From the NCBI RefSeq assembly GCF_003063435.1, contig NZ_NESL01000001.1, forward strand, positions 744,001-808,000: a DNA stretch of 64,000 nt. The letters are read 5' to 3'. The position numbers and the translations under genes were made by a program. Shown here piece by piece: positions 26,664 to 35,533 of the stretch (within the stretch, counting starts at the first letter, position 1; every line of letters starts with the position of its first letter). This DNA comes from Limnohabitans sp. 2KL-1. Its GTDB lineage: Bacteria; Pseudomonadota; Gammaproteobacteria; Burkholderiales; Burkholderiaceae_C. The notes under the pieces are model-generated. The model was not told the origin of the DNA, made no database searches, and saw only the letters and a program-made list of their open reading frames with translations.

Positions 26664-27638
26664 TTATTCGACTTTCATGCCGGTGGATTTGACCACCCGG
26701 CCGTAGCGTTGAGACTGGTCAGCCAGGCGTTTGACGGCGTCTGCGCCCGTCAGGCCTTCGTAAAACAAATCCATGCCGGTCAGCTGGGCCTGCGTGTCGG
26801 TGCGCTTCAAGGCGTTGGTGAAAGATTTTTGCAACAGCTGCACCACCGGCTCGGGCGTCGCGGCAGGCACCATGGCCACGTAGAGCACTTCGAGTTCCAA
26901 GTCCTTCAGGCCCAGTTCGGCCACGGTGGGGATTTCGGGTGCCGAGCGTGAACGCTGGCGGCTGGTCACGGCCAGTGCGGTGATCTTGCCCGTCTTCACA
27001 TGGGGCAGCATGCCCGGTGTGGCCAGCACGCCTGCATCCACTTCGCCCGCCAGCACGGCGGTCACGGCTGGGGTGTTGCCTTTGTAGGGCACATGCTGGA
27101 TCTTGATGTTCGAAGCGTCCATGAAAATTTCAGAAGCCAGATGGCCCGGGCTGCCGCTGCCCGCGCTGCTGAAGTTCAGGCCCTTGCCCTTGCCTTGGGC
27201 GATCAGGTCTTTGAGTGTTTTGAAGCCGGTGCTGGGGTGCGCCCCCACCAGCAAGCCCGAAGAGACCATGACCATGATGGGCCGCAGGTCTGTGGGCTTG
27301 AAGGCCATGTTTTTGTAGATGTAGGGGTTGACCGTGAAGGTGGTGTCGATGCCAAACAGCACGGTGTAACCATCGGCCGGGCTTTTGGCCACAAAGTCGG
27401 CCCCGATGTTGCCACCTGCGCCGGGTTTGTTTTCCACCACCACGGGTTGTTTGTATTGGGTGGTGATGGCTTCACCCACCGTGCGGGCCAGGTAGTCAGC
27501 CGGGCCACCCGCCGGAAAGTTGGTGATGAACTTCACCGGTTTTGCAGGATAGCTTTGGGCCCATGCAGGGACTGAGAGGGTGCAGGCGGTAATGCCCAGG
27601 CACAGCGCTGCGTGCCAAGGTGTGCGAGAAATTTTCAT
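26664..27638 (-). CDS. Tripartite tricarboxylate transporter substrate-binding protein (Bug family)
   Basis: Periplasmic binding protein of 324 aa with a signal peptide ending at SVPAWAQS. The start is set at 27638, where MKISRTP begins a normal signal; the frame extends upstream. Core motifs are TNFPAGGPADYLAR and PGAGGNIGADFVAKSPADG. It shares long identical blocks with the Bug protein at 14075-15055 (LFGIDT-FTVNP, LATPGMLPHVK, LEVLYVAMVPAATP), so the two are recent paralogues. It leads the transcript containing the sulfatase. Confidence 0.9.
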   Translation of the reverse strand: MKISRTPWHAALCLGITACTLSVPAWAQSYPAKPVKFITNFPAGGPADYLARTVGEAITTQYKQPVVVENKPGAGGNIGADFVAKSPADGYTVLFGIDTTFTVNPYIYKNMAFKPTDLRPIMVMVSSGLLVGAHPSTGFKTLKDLIAQGKGKGLNFSSAGSGSPGHLASEIFMDASNIKIQHVPYKGNTPAVTAVLAGEVDAGVLATPGMLPHVKTGKITALAVTSRQRSRSAPEIPTVAELGLKDLELEVLYVAMVPAATPEPVVQLLQKSFTNALKRTDTQAQLTGMDLFYEGLTGADAVKRLADQSQRYGRVVKSTGMKVE

Positions 27639-27735
27639 GAAGATTTTGTTTGTCAGTTTGTGATGCGCTGCAGCGCAGCCAACGGGCTGAAAGCAGCGTT
27701 GGGCCATGAATGGGGTGGCGCAAACCGTAGCCCGT

Positions 27736-28740
27736 TCAGTCCAGTTGCACGCCCGTGGCTTTGATGGGTTTTTCCCAGCGGGTCAGGTCGGCTTTTTGGG
27801 CTGCTGCCAGATCGGCTGAACTGGAGCCAATGGGCTCGTAACCGAGCTTGAGCATTTTGTCTTTCATGGCCGGGTCGCGAGCGATCTTCATCATCGCTTT
27901 TTCAAGGCGTGTGAGCGCATCGGCTTTCAGGCCGGCCGGACCGTACATGGCAAACCAGGCCGTGGCGTCCATGTTCACACCCGATTCTTTGAGCGTGGGT
28001 ACTTCAGGCACCTGCGGGTCACGTTTGCTGCCGGTCACAGCGATGATGCGGACCTTGCCTGCACGGTGCATTTCGGCGGTTTCGGAAACCACGTCAAATT
28101 TGTAGCCGATGTGGCCGCCCAGCAGGGCGTTGTTGGCGGGCGAGCCGCCCTGGAAGGGCACATGGTTGAGGCTGATGCCGGCGGACTGCTCCATCAACAC
28201 GCCCATGAAGTGCGGCAAGGTACCCGCTCCGGGCGTGCCATAACTGGCGTTGCCCGGATCGCTTTTGGCTTTGGCCACCATGTCGGTCACGTTTTTCACA
28301 TTGCTGGCAGGGCCGGACACCACGCCAAACTGAAAACGTGCGATTTGCGAGACGGGTGTGAAATCTTTCACGGCGTCGTAGTCGAGCTTTTTGTAGACGT
28401 GAGGAAAGAGCACCATCGGGCCACTGGGCAGTACGATCACGGTTTGGCCATCGGGCTTGGCGGCTTTGACGGCGTTCAGCGCGATGCGCCCGCCTGCGCC
28501 GGGTTTGTTGTCCACGATGATGGGACCAAAGTCCTCGCGCAAGGCGTCAGCCACCAAACGGGCCAGCACATCGGCCGAGCCGCCGGGCGGGAATCCCACC
28601 ATGATTTTCAGTGGCGGTTTGTCTTGTGCCTGAAGAGTGGGGGGCATCAGGGCCAATGTCAGGGCGGCCAAGCCGAGCGCGAGGCGTGCGATGCGATGGG
28701 GGCGGCTGTAGCGGAGGCGGTGAGTGAGGTGCATGAACAT
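27736..28740 (-). CDS. Tripartite tricarboxylate transporter substrate-binding protein (Bug family)
   Basis: About 334 aa periplasmic binding protein with a basic N-terminus and signal peptide ending at PPTLQAQD. Motifs: GFPPGGSADVLARLVADAL, IIVDNKPGAGGRIALNAV, GTPGAGTLPHFMG. Start at 28740 or at the second Met (28734). It is divergent from a MarR regulator, which probably controls it. No TctAB genes are nearby. Confidence 0.88.
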   Translation of the reverse strand: MFMHLTHRLRYSRPHRIARLALGLAALTLALMPPTLQAQDKPPLKIMVGFPPGGSADVLARLVADALREDFGPIIVDNKPGAGGRIALNAVKAAKPDGQTVIVLPSGPMVLFPHVYKKLDYDAVKDFTPVSQIARFQFGVVSGPASNVKNVTDMVAKAKSDPGNASYGTPGAGTLPHFMGVLMEQSAGISLNHVPFQGGSPANNALLGGHIGYKFDVVSETAEMHRAGKVRIIAVTGSKRDPQVPEVPTLKESGVNMDATAWFAMYGPAGLKADALTRLEKAMMKIARDPAMKDKMLKLGYEPIGSSSADLAAAQKADLTRWEKPIKATGVQLD

Positions 28741-28813
28741 GTCCGAAAGGGGTTCAGGGGATTCTGTGTAGAAAAAATACCAATCGGGTCAGAATGTAGT
28801 GCCTTGACCGACA

Positions 28814-28828
28814 ATTGATCTAATCAAT
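28814..28828. promoter_or_regulatory. Palindrome in the Bug/MarR divergent promoter region
   Basis: ATTGAT-CTA-ATCAAT, a perfect inverted repeat with 6-bp arms, 20 bases before the MarR start and inside the 108-base divergent region. Size and position fit a MarR-family operator. Confidence 0.5.
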
Positions 28829-28848
28829 CAACCCCCCGGAAAACCCTG

Positions 28849-29373
28849 ATGACGCTGTCCCCCTCCCAACGTCTGGCATCGATTGACGACCTGCTTTTGT
28901 ACCGGCTGGGTCGTTTGTCCAGTGTGGCTGGAGCCATGGTGGTGCGTTTGTGTGAGGGGGGGTACGGCATCACCCGGCGCGAATGGGCGGTGGTGGCGCA
29001 ACTTTATGAAAACGGCAGTTTGCCGCCGTCTGCCCTGGCCGAACGGATGCACCGTGACCGTGCGCGCACATCGCGGACTTTGAGCGCCTTGGTGCAAAAG
29101 CAGCTGGTGCTGCGCACCATCCCCGCCAATGATCGGCGCAGTGCGCTGGTCTCGCTCACGCCCGCGGGCCAACAACTCTACGAAGCTTTGATGCCTCAGG
29201 TCCAAGTCATCAACAGCCAGATCTTGAGCGCATTGTTGCCCGGTGAGGTGGTGCTTTTTGACGAGGCTTTGGCGCGCTTACAAGCCTGTGCCCAGGCCTT
29301 GTGGGCCGAGAAGGGCCCTGATTTGCCCAAGGCGAATCGGCGTCAGGGTCAGCGTGGCAAGGACGGGGCGTGA
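28849..29373 (+). CDS. MarR-family transcriptional regulator
   Basis: 174 aa. The winged helix core is visible: GITRREWAVVAQLYENG, LPPSALAERMHRDRARTSRTLSALVQKQLV and the wing NDRRSALVSLTPAGQQLYEAL. Divergent from a Bug gene, with a palindrome between them. Its TGA overlaps the ATG of the nuclease gene. It may respond to an aromatic or anionic ligand carried by the neighbouring transport system (inference). Confidence 0.88.
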   Translation: MTLSPSQRLASIDDLLLYRLGRLSSVAGAMVVRLCEGGYGITRREWAVVAQLYENGSLPPSALAERMHRDRARTSRTLSALVQKQLVLRTIPANDRRSALVSLTPAGQQLYEALMPQVQVINSQILSALLPGEVVLFDEALARLQACAQALWAEKGPDLPKANRRQGQRGKDGA

Positions 29374-29876
29374 TGGTTTCATGGCGATGGTTGGGGTGGT
29401 TTGGGTTTTGCGCTTGCGTGTGGCCCTGGCCCGCGCAGGCTTCAGAGGTCTGGTTTGGCTGGGTGAGCTGGGTCATGGATGGCGACACGGTGGTGCTGGT
29501 TCGCCAGGGACAGCAAGAGCCGGTCAGGTTGCGCATTGAGGGCATGGACGCGCCCGAGACCTGTCAGCCTGGCGGTCAGGAGGCCCGTGAAGCCTTGATT
29601 CGTTTGGCGCTGCGCAAACCGGTTCAGGTGGTCGATCACGGCCAGGATTCGTACGGCAGACAGATTGGACGTTTGTCGGTGGACGGGGTGGATCTGGGGG
29701 CCGAGATGGTGCGTTCGGGCATGGCCTGGGCCTACAGTTTTCGCACGGGCAAAGGTCCTTACGCGGGGTTGCAGCGGCAGGCCCAAAAACAAAACAGGGG
29801 ACTGTTTGCCGCACGAGATGCGGCCATGTCACCGGCTGTGTTCAGAAAATTCCATGGCAGTTGCCACGGAAGCTGA
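29373..29876 (+). CDS. Secreted thermonuclease-like (SNase) nuclease
   Basis: About 167 aa. A signal peptide ends near WPAQASEV. The staphylococcal nuclease fold follows: VMDGDTVVL, RLRIEGMDAPET (catalytic Arg and Glu), DSYGRQIGRL (second Arg) and MVRSGMAWAY. Ca-dependent cleavage of DNA and RNA outside the cytoplasm is expected. A GTG at 29370 is in frame directly before the chosen ATG. It overlaps the MarR stop and so is coupled to it. Confidence 0.85.
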   Translation: MVSWRWLGWFGFCACVWPWPAQASEVWFGWVSWVMDGDTVVLVRQGQQEPVRLRIEGMDAPETCQPGGQEAREALIRLALRKPVQVVDHGQDSYGRQIGRLSVDGVDLGAEMVRSGMAWAYSFRTGKGPYAGLQRQAQKQNRGLFAARDAAMSPAVFRKFHGSCHGS

Positions 29877-30029
29877 CCCGCAGCGCGGCGGCATCTCCAG
29901 TTAGCCCTGTCTTTGTGGGTGCGCGCTTTGACGGCGGTCAGGCAAGGCTTTTGCAGCCGAGGTGGTTTTTGAGCGGAGCCCACCTCGACAAAAAGAACAG
30001 GTCCGAGGCCATCCTTTTGGGTGACGGCA

Positions 30030-30785
30030 TCAGGGACGATGCGCCGCGCAAACGGGACAGCCTGGATGGCGTTGCATGCGGATGTCGGTCCAGGACAGTT
30101 CGCGGCCATCCAGCATGAGCAGACGCCCGGCCATGTGGCTGCCCATGCCACTCAAAATTTTCAGGGCTTCGGCCGCCTGCACGGTGCCGATGATGCCCAC
30201 CAGCGGGGCAAACACGCCCATGGTGGCGCAGCGTGTTTCTTCGGGCAGTTGCGCGGGCGGGAAGATGCACGCGTAACAAGGCGCGTCGGCTTGCGTGCTG
30301 TCGAACACCGACACTTGGCCGTCCATGCGAATGGCCGCGCCCGAGACCAGCGGTTTGCGGTGGATCACGCAGGCCAAGTTCACGGCTTGGCGTGTTTCAA
30401 AGTTGTCGCAACAGTCGATCACCACGTCGGCTTGCGCAACCAAGGTGTCCAGCAGGGCGGCGTCGGCCCGCTGGGTCACCGCTGTCACTTTCGCGTCGGG
30501 GTTGATGTGTGCAATGGCGGTGCGCACCGATTCGGCTTTGTACTGGCCTACCCGGTCCAATGTGTGCGCAATCTGACGCTGCAAATTGGTGGCATCGACC
30601 TGGTCGTGGTCGACCACGGTGATGTGACCTACGCCTGCGCTGCCCAAGTACAGGCTGACCGGCGAACCCAAGCCACCTGCGCCAATGATCAGGGCGTGGG
30701 AGGCGAGCAGTCTTTCCTGGCCGTCAATGCCCAGTTCGTTGAGCAAAATGTGCCGCGAGTAGCGCAGCAGCTGAGCGTCATCCAT
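30030..30785 (-). CDS. moeB: Molybdopterin-synthase adenylyltransferase / ThiF-like
   Basis: 251 aa E1-like enzyme that adenylates the C-terminus of MoaD (or ThiS). RYSRHILLNELG and the nucleotide-binding IIGAGGLGSP near residue 34 are typical, as are the Arg finger region NLQRQIAH, DCCDNFETR and the zinc pairs CYAC and CPVC. MoeB and ThiF cannot be separated by eye. It supports molybdenum cofactor synthesis, relevant to the hydroxylase at 7389. Downstream of the S41 peptidase gene on the same strand. Confidence 0.85.
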   Translation of the reverse strand: MDDAQLLRYSRHILLNELGIDGQERLLASHALIIGAGGLGSPVSLYLGSAGVGHITVVDHDQVDATNLQRQIAHTLDRVGQYKAESVRTAIAHINPDAKVTAVTQRADAALLDTLVAQADVVIDCCDNFETRQAVNLACVIHRKPLVSGAAIRMDGQVSVFDSTQADAPCYACIFPPAQLPEETRCATMGVFAPLVGIIGTVQAAEALKILSGMGSHMAGRLLMLDGRELSWTDIRMQRHPGCPVCAAHRP

Positions 30786-30809
30786 GAAGTGAGTCGGTCC
30801 GTGGTGGCC

Positions 30810-32258
30810 TCAGTCTTTTTTCTCGACTTTGCGTTCTGCCAGGGTGGTGCTGGCTTTGACGGGCTGGCCCTTGAGCTGTTTGAGGGCTTGGGCCAGCTGG
30901 AAGTCCTTGTCCGAGCCGAATTCGGGCAGGCGTCGCTCTGCAGCCGGTTTTTTGGCTTCTTCCTCGAGCTTTTTCATGGCCTCTTCTCGTGCCTGCTCGC
31001 GGGCAGGGTCTGTTTTCTCTTCGGCTTCCTTGCCATTGGACAGGTGTTTTTGCAGGTCGGCTTCGCGGGTGCGCAGGGCAGCAAACACGTTGCCATTTTC
31101 GGTCTCGTCGAGCATCACCTCGGGGACGATGCCTTTGGCCTGTATGGCACGGCCGTTGGGGGTGTAGTAGCGTGCGGTGGTGATTTTCAAGGCGGTGTCA
31201 GGGCCCAGTTGGCGCACGGTTTGCACCGAGCCTTTGCCAAAGGTCTGACTGCCCATGAGGGTGGCGCGTTTGTAGTCCTGCAGTGCACCGGCCACGATTT
31301 CGCTGGCCGAAGCCGATCCTTCGTTGACCAGCACCACCAAGGGCACCTTTTTCAGGGCACCTCCGGTTGCCTGCGTCATGCGGGTGATGGGGTCATTGCC
31401 GCTGTTGCGACGCCAGAATTGGGGGGAGGCCTTGTAAGTGAACTTGCTTTCTTCGAGCTGGCCGTTGGTGGTCACCACTGTGACGTTTTCTGGCAGGAAT
31501 GCTGCGGAAAGGGCCACAGCGGCGTCCAGCAGGCCACCTGGATCGTTGCGCAGATCAAGCACCAAGCCTTTGAGTTGTGGCTCCTGTTTGTACATGTCCT
31601 CGATCTTGCGGGCAAAGTCTTCCACCGTGCGTTCCTGGAACTGGGACACGCGTATCCAGCCATAACCGGGCTCGATCAACTTGGACTTGACCGACTGTGT
31701 CTTGATTTCTTCGCGGATGATGGTGACCGGGAAGGTGCGGTTTTCGTCCTTGCGGAAGATGGTGAGCAGGACCTTGGTTTTGGGCTCTCCGCGCATGCGC
31801 TTGACGGCGTCGTTCAGGGTCAGGCCCTTGACGGCGGTGCCGTCAATTTTGGTGATCAGGTCATTCGGTTTGAGCCCGGCCCGGTCCGCAGGCGAACCTT
31901 CGATGGGTGATACCACCTTCACCAGGCCGTCTTCCTGGCTGATCTCGATGCCCACGCCGACAAATTTGCCCGAGGTGCCCTCGGAAAATTCCTTGAAACT
32001 TTTCTTGTCGAAATACTGCGAGTGTGGGTCCAGGCTGGCCACCATGCCGGAGATGGCTTCGGTGATCAGCTTTTTCTCGTCCACGGGCTCTACATAATCG
32101 CTCTTGACCATGCCAAAAACGGCCGCCAGTTGCTGCAGCTCTTCAAGCGGCAAGGGCGCCATGTTGCCGCGGGCCACGGTTTGCAGCGACACGGTGGTCA
32201 GTGCGCCAGCCAGGGCGCCCACGCTGAGCCAGCCGACGATCTTGAGTTTGTGTCCCAT
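30810..32258 (-). CDS. ctpA: C-terminal processing peptidase (S41 family)
   Basis: 482 aa. An N-terminal signal anchor (VGWLSVGALAGALTTVSL) exports it. A PDZ domain around residues 95-180 follows (GVGIEISQEDGLVKVVSPIEG). The peptidase core has LRNDPGGLLDAAV, the nucleophile Ser in NEGSASASEIVAGAL and the Lys in GSQTFGKGSVQT. The C-terminal region is charged and Glu/Lys/Ala-rich. Tail-specific proteolysis in the periplasm is expected. It lies 25 bases upstream of moeB and downstream of gpmA, the common betaproteobacterial order. Confidence 0.9.
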   Translation of the reverse strand: MGHKLKIVGWLSVGALAGALTTVSLQTVARGNMAPLPLEELQQLAAVFGMVKSDYVEPVDEKKLITEAISGMVASLDPHSQYFDKKSFKEFSEGTSGKFVGVGIEISQEDGLVKVVSPIEGSPADRAGLKPNDLITKIDGTAVKGLTLNDAVKRMRGEPKTKVLLTIFRKDENRTFPVTIIREEIKTQSVKSKLIEPGYGWIRVSQFQERTVEDFARKIEDMYKQEPQLKGLVLDLRNDPGGLLDAAVALSAAFLPENVTVVTTNGQLEESKFTYKASPQFWRRNSGNDPITRMTQATGGALKKVPLVVLVNEGSASASEIVAGALQDYKRATLMGSQTFGKGSVQTVRQLGPDTALKITTARYYTPNGRAIQAKGIVPEVMLDETENGNVFAALRTREADLQKHLSNGKEAEEKTDPAREQAREEAMKKLEEEAKKPAAERRLPEFGSDKDFQLAQALKQLKGQPVKASTTLAERKVEKKD

Positions 32259-32357
32259 TGTGCGAGTGCGTATGCAGTGAAATTCAGATCAATATACACC
32301 CGCAAGCCCCGTGGCGTGGGGCTTGGCGTGTAAATTCATGAAAAGGCCTCGCTTGTT

Positions 32358-33095
32358 TCAGGCCTTGCTTTGGTTGGCAACGGCGGCGGCGGCCTTGGCT
32401 GCTGCCTCTGCATCGCCCAGGTAATAGTGGCGGATGGGCTTGAGATGGGCGTCGAGTTCGTACACCAGAGGAATGCCATTCGGGATGTTCAGGCTCACGA
32501 TGTCCTCGTCGGAAATGCCATCCAGGTACTTGATCAGCGCGCGAATCGAGTTGCCATGCGCTGCGATCAGGACACGTTTGCCACTTTGGATGCTGGGGGC
32601 GATCACATCGTTCCAGCAAGGCATGACACGCGCTACCGTGTCTTTCAGGCATTCCGTCAGCGGCACGACGTCGGGGTGGGGATAACGGCGGTCACTGCGC
32701 TCGCAGCGGGTGTCGGATGCTTCCAAGGCTGGCGGGGGGGTGTCGTAGCTGCGACGCCAGACCAGTACCTGCTCATCACCGAATTGTTTGGCCATGTCGG
32801 CCTTGTTCAGGCCTTGCAGTGCGCCATAGTGGCGTTCGTTCAGGCGGTAGTCCTTGGTCACGGGCAGCCAGGTGCGGTCCATCTCGTCCAGGGTGTACCA
32901 GAGCGTGTGGATGGCCCGCTTGAGCACCGAGGTGTAGCACAGGTCAAAGTCCCAGCCTTCTGCCTTGAGCAATTTGCCTGCCGACATGGCCTGGCTCACG
33001 CCAGTCGGGGTCAAGTCGACATCGGTCCAGCCGGTGAAGCGGTTTTCCAAATTCCAGGTGGATTCGCCATGGCGAATGAGGACAAGTTTGTACAT
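32358..33095 (-). CDS. gpmA: 2,3-bisphosphoglycerate-dependent phosphoglycerate mutase
   Basis: 245 aa glycolytic enzyme interconverting 3- and 2-phosphoglycerate. The phospho-His is in [10 protein letters not shown]. Other dPGM motifs are [27 protein letters not shown] and [18 protein letters not shown]. The start at 33095 gives the standard N-terminus [10 protein letters not shown]. It is divergent from the rhodanese-grxC-secB group. Confidence 0.95.
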   Translation of the reverse strand: MYKLVLIRHGESTWNLENRFTGWTDVDLTPTGVSQAMSAGKLLKAEGWDFDLCYTSVLKRAIHTLWYTLDEMDRTWLPVTKDYRLNERHYGALQGLNKADMAKQFGDEQVLVWRRSYDTPPPALEASDTRCERSDRRYPHPDVVPLTECLKDTVARVMPCWNDVIAPSIQSGKRVLIAAHGNSIRALIKYLDGISDEDIVSLNIPNGIPLVYELDAHLKPIRHYYLGDAEAAAKAAAAVANQSKA

Positions 33096-33209
33096 AGGCA
33101 AAGTGGCCACAGAAGGGGTTGAAAACAAGGGATAAGCCCGTCATTTTAGAATCGGAGCTTCGCGCCTTGCTCACAGGGCTGTATTTTTGGGTTCACAAGG
33201 GTCTGATTC

Positions 33210-33611
33210 GTGAAATTTTTCCTCGACAACTGGATGTTGCTGGCCGTTGCGCTGGCTTCGGGTTTTGCTTTGCTCTTGCCGGTGCTGACCAAGGGAGGCG
33301 GTCTCGATCCTCAAACCATGGTGCAGTTGATGAACCGCGACAAAGCGGTCGTCATTGACGTGTGCGAGCCCGACGAGTTTGCCAATGGCCATGTCATTGG
33401 CTCCAAAAACGTGCCGTTGGGGCAACTCGAGGACAAATTGGCCCAAGTGGTCAAAAACAAGTCGGCGCAGCTGGTCATGGTGTGCCAGGTTGGCGCGCGC
33501 TCTGCCCGTGCCGCAACCACCGCACGCAAACTGGGATACGAGAACGTGCAGTCGCTCTCGGGTGGCCTTAAGGCCTGGCAGGCAGCCAGCATGCCGATCG
33601 AAAAAGCCTGA
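33210..33611 (+). CDS. Rhodanese-like domain protein
   Basis: 133 aa. An N-terminal membrane anchor (NWMLLAVALASGFALLLPVL) is followed by a single rhodanese domain with VIDVCEPDEFANGHVIGSKNVPLG and the active-site loop MVCQVGARSARAA. The start codon is GTG at 33210. It likely handles sulfane sulfur at the membrane. It precedes grxC and secB with short gaps, the gene order widespread in Burkholderiales. Confidence 0.88.
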   Translation: MKFFLDNWMLLAVALASGFALLLPVLTKGGGLDPQTMVQLMNRDKAVVIDVCEPDEFANGHVIGSKNVPLGQLEDKLAQVVKNKSAQLVMVCQVGARSARAATTARKLGYENVQSLSGGLKAWQAASMPIEKA

Positions 33612-33643
33612 TCAGCTTTGCCTTCATTTTTTTAGGAATTTCC

Positions 33644-33904
33644 ATGCAATCCGTCAAGATGTACACCACCGCCGTGTGTCCCTATTGCATCCGTGCCAAG
33701 CAAATCCTCAAAGCCAAGGGCGTGGAGCACATTGAGGAAATCCGCATCGACACCGACCCCGCGCAACGTGACCACATGATGCAGATCACCGGTCGACGCA
33801 CAGTGCCGCAAATCTACATCGGTGCTACCCATGTGGGGGGCTGTGATGATTTGGTGGCGCTGGATGCCCGTGGCGGTCTGGTGCCTTTGCTGCAAGCGGT
33901 CTGA
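33644..33904 (+). CDS. grxC: Glutaredoxin 3
   Basis: 86 aa dithiol glutaredoxin with the CPYC active site at residues 12-15, the cis-Pro in RRTVPQIYIG and the glutathione-binding GGCDDL. It reduces disulfides using glutathione, including ribonucleotide reductase. It lies between the rhodanese gene and secB. Confidence 0.95.
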   Translation: MQSVKMYTTAVCPYCIRAKQILKAKGVEHIEEIRIDTDPAQRDHMMQITGRRTVPQIYIGATHVGGCDDLVALDARGGLVPLLQAV

Positions 33905-33922
33905 AAATCAGGGTTTTCACGC

Positions 33923-33953
33923 CGCCCGCCTGGACAGATGGCGGGCGTTCTTC
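33923..33953 (+). terminator. Probable intrinsic terminator after grxC
   Basis: CGCCCGCC / GGCGGGCG stem-loop followed by a T-rich TTCTTC, 19 bases after the grxC stop. Confidence 0.55.
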
Positions 33954-34026
33954 ATTGATAATCCTTTTGTCTCATCCCATTGGCCCGGTCAATACCACTG
34001 GGTTTTTACTTCAATAAGAGTTTTTC

Positions 34027-34497
34027 ATGCCCGATACAGCTGTCACCCCCAACAACGAAGTTCAAACGCCGGTTTTCCAGATTCAGCGCGTGTACCTCAA
34101 AGAGGCTTCTCTGGAACAACCCAATTCGCCTGCGATCTTGCTCGACCCGCAGCAACCCAGCGTCGACATCCAGTTGGGTGTAGAGGCCACTCCCGTGGCC
34201 GATGGTGTTTTTGAGGTGTGTGTCACGGCGACCGTGCACACCAAAATCGGCGAGAAAACCGTTTTTCTGGCCGAATGCAAGCAAGGCGGCATTTTCGAAA
34301 TCCGCAACTTGCCCGAAGACCAGATGGGTCCCATCATGGGCATCGCTTGCCCGCAAATCGTCTACCCCTATCTGCGTGGCAATGTGGCCGATGTGATCAC
34401 CCGCGCCGGTTTCCCGCCTGTGCATTTGGCCGAGATCAACTTCCAGGCCATGTACGAACAGCAGCAAGCCCAGCAAGCGGCGGCCACGCCTCAATAA
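34027..34497 (+). CDS. secB: Protein-export chaperone SecB
   Basis: 156 aa. The sequence matches SecB across its length: [73 protein letters not shown]. The tetrameric chaperone keeps preproteins unfolded and passes them to SecA. It stands between grxC and gpsA. Confidence 0.97.
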   Translation: MPDTAVTPNNEVQTPVFQIQRVYLKEASLEQPNSPAILLDPQQPSVDIQLGVEATPVADGVFEVCVTATVHTKIGEKTVFLAECKQGGIFEIRNLPEDQMGPIMGIACPQIVYPYLRGNVADVITRAGFPPVHLAEINFQAMYEQQQAQQAAATPQ

Positions 34498-34531
34498 ACA
34501 CGGGCCTTGGTCGGACATCGGACATGCTTTG

Positions 34532-35533
34532 ATGCAGATCAACCTGATTGGTGCCGGGGCTTGGGGAACCGCCATGGCGCTGGCAGCTTGCCAGCACCCG
34601 GCGCAGCACGATGTGGTTTTACATGTCCGGGACGAGGCACAGGCGTCCGCCATGCGCGAGCAAAGGCAAAATACCCGCTATTTGCCCGGCATTGCCTTGC
34701 CTGATCACTTGCGGATTTCAAGCGGTCCACTGACCGACTTTCTGGACCGCGCCCCGGCCCAATCCCTTTTCATCATTGCCACCCCCATGGCTGGTTTGCG
34801 GCCAGTGCTGCAGGCCATGCAAGGCTTGCATGCGCCAGTGGCCTGGTTGTGCAAAGGTTTTGAGTCAGCGACCGGTTGCATGCCCCATGAGGTGCAGGCT
34901 GAAGTGGCCCCTTCCCTGAAAGCGGGCGCTTTGAGTGGTCCCAGTTTTGCCTTGGAAGTAGCGCGCAGACAGCCGACAGCTTTGGTTGCTGCCAGTGTTC
35001 ATGCGTCTGTGCGCGAGGCTTTGGTGGCGGCCTTTCATGGTCCACATTTGCGTGTTTACGCCAATGAAGACATCGTGGGGGTGGAAGTGGGCGGTGCCGT
35101 CAAGAACGTGCTGGCCATAGCCACGGGCTTGTGCGATGGTCTTGATTTGGGGCTGAATGCCCGGGCAGCCCTGATCACTCGGGGGTTGGCCGAAATGACA
35201 CGCCTGGGTTTGGCTTTGGGTGCCAAAAGTGACACCTTCATGGGCTTGTCCGGTCTGGGTGATTTGGTGTTGACGGCCACGGGCGATTTGAGTCGCAACC
35301 GCAAGGTGGGGCTGCTGCTGGCCCAAGGCCTCAGTCTGGATCAGGCGGTGGCTTCCTTGGGGCATGTGGCAGAAGGTGTGTACAGCGCCAGAACCGTGTT
35401 ACTGCGTGCCGAAAGTCTGGGCATCGACATGCCGATCACGCAAGCCGTGGTGGCCTTGCTCGATGGTCGCCTGAGTGCCCGTGATGCCGTGCAGATGCTG
35501 ATGGGGCGAGGCCCTCGGGGTGAGGCGCTTTGA
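34532..35533 (+). CDS. gpsA: NAD(P)-dependent glycerol-3-phosphate dehydrogenase
   Basis: About 333 aa cytoplasmic enzyme making sn-glycerol 3-phosphate for phospholipids. NAD-binding [10 protein letters not shown] at the N-terminus, [15 protein letters not shown], the catalytic-Lys region [17 protein letters not shown] and [19 protein letters not shown] are diagnostic. ATG at 34532; a TTG directly precedes it. Its stop overlaps the rodA start. Confidence 0.95.
   Translation: MQINLIGAGAWGTAMALAACQHPAQHDVVLHVRDEAQASAMREQRQNTRYLPGIALPDHLRISSGPLTDFLDRAPAQSLFIIATPMAGLRPVLQAMQGLHAPVAWLCKGFESATGCMPHEVQAEVAPSLKAGALSGPSFALEVARRQPTALVAASVHASVREALVAAFHGPHLRVYANEDIVGVEVGGAVKNVLAIATGLCDGLDLGLNARAALITRGLAEMTRLGLALGAKSDTFMGLSGLGDLVLTATGDLSRNRKVGLLLAQGLSLDQAVASLGHVAEGVYSARTVLLRAESLGIDMPITQAVVALLDGRLSARDAVQMLMGRGPRGEAL

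Noticed and set aside
30021..31910. 629-residue plus-strand open frame
   Set aside because: Antisense of moeB and the S41 peptidase, spanning two real genes and their gap; a high-GC shadow.
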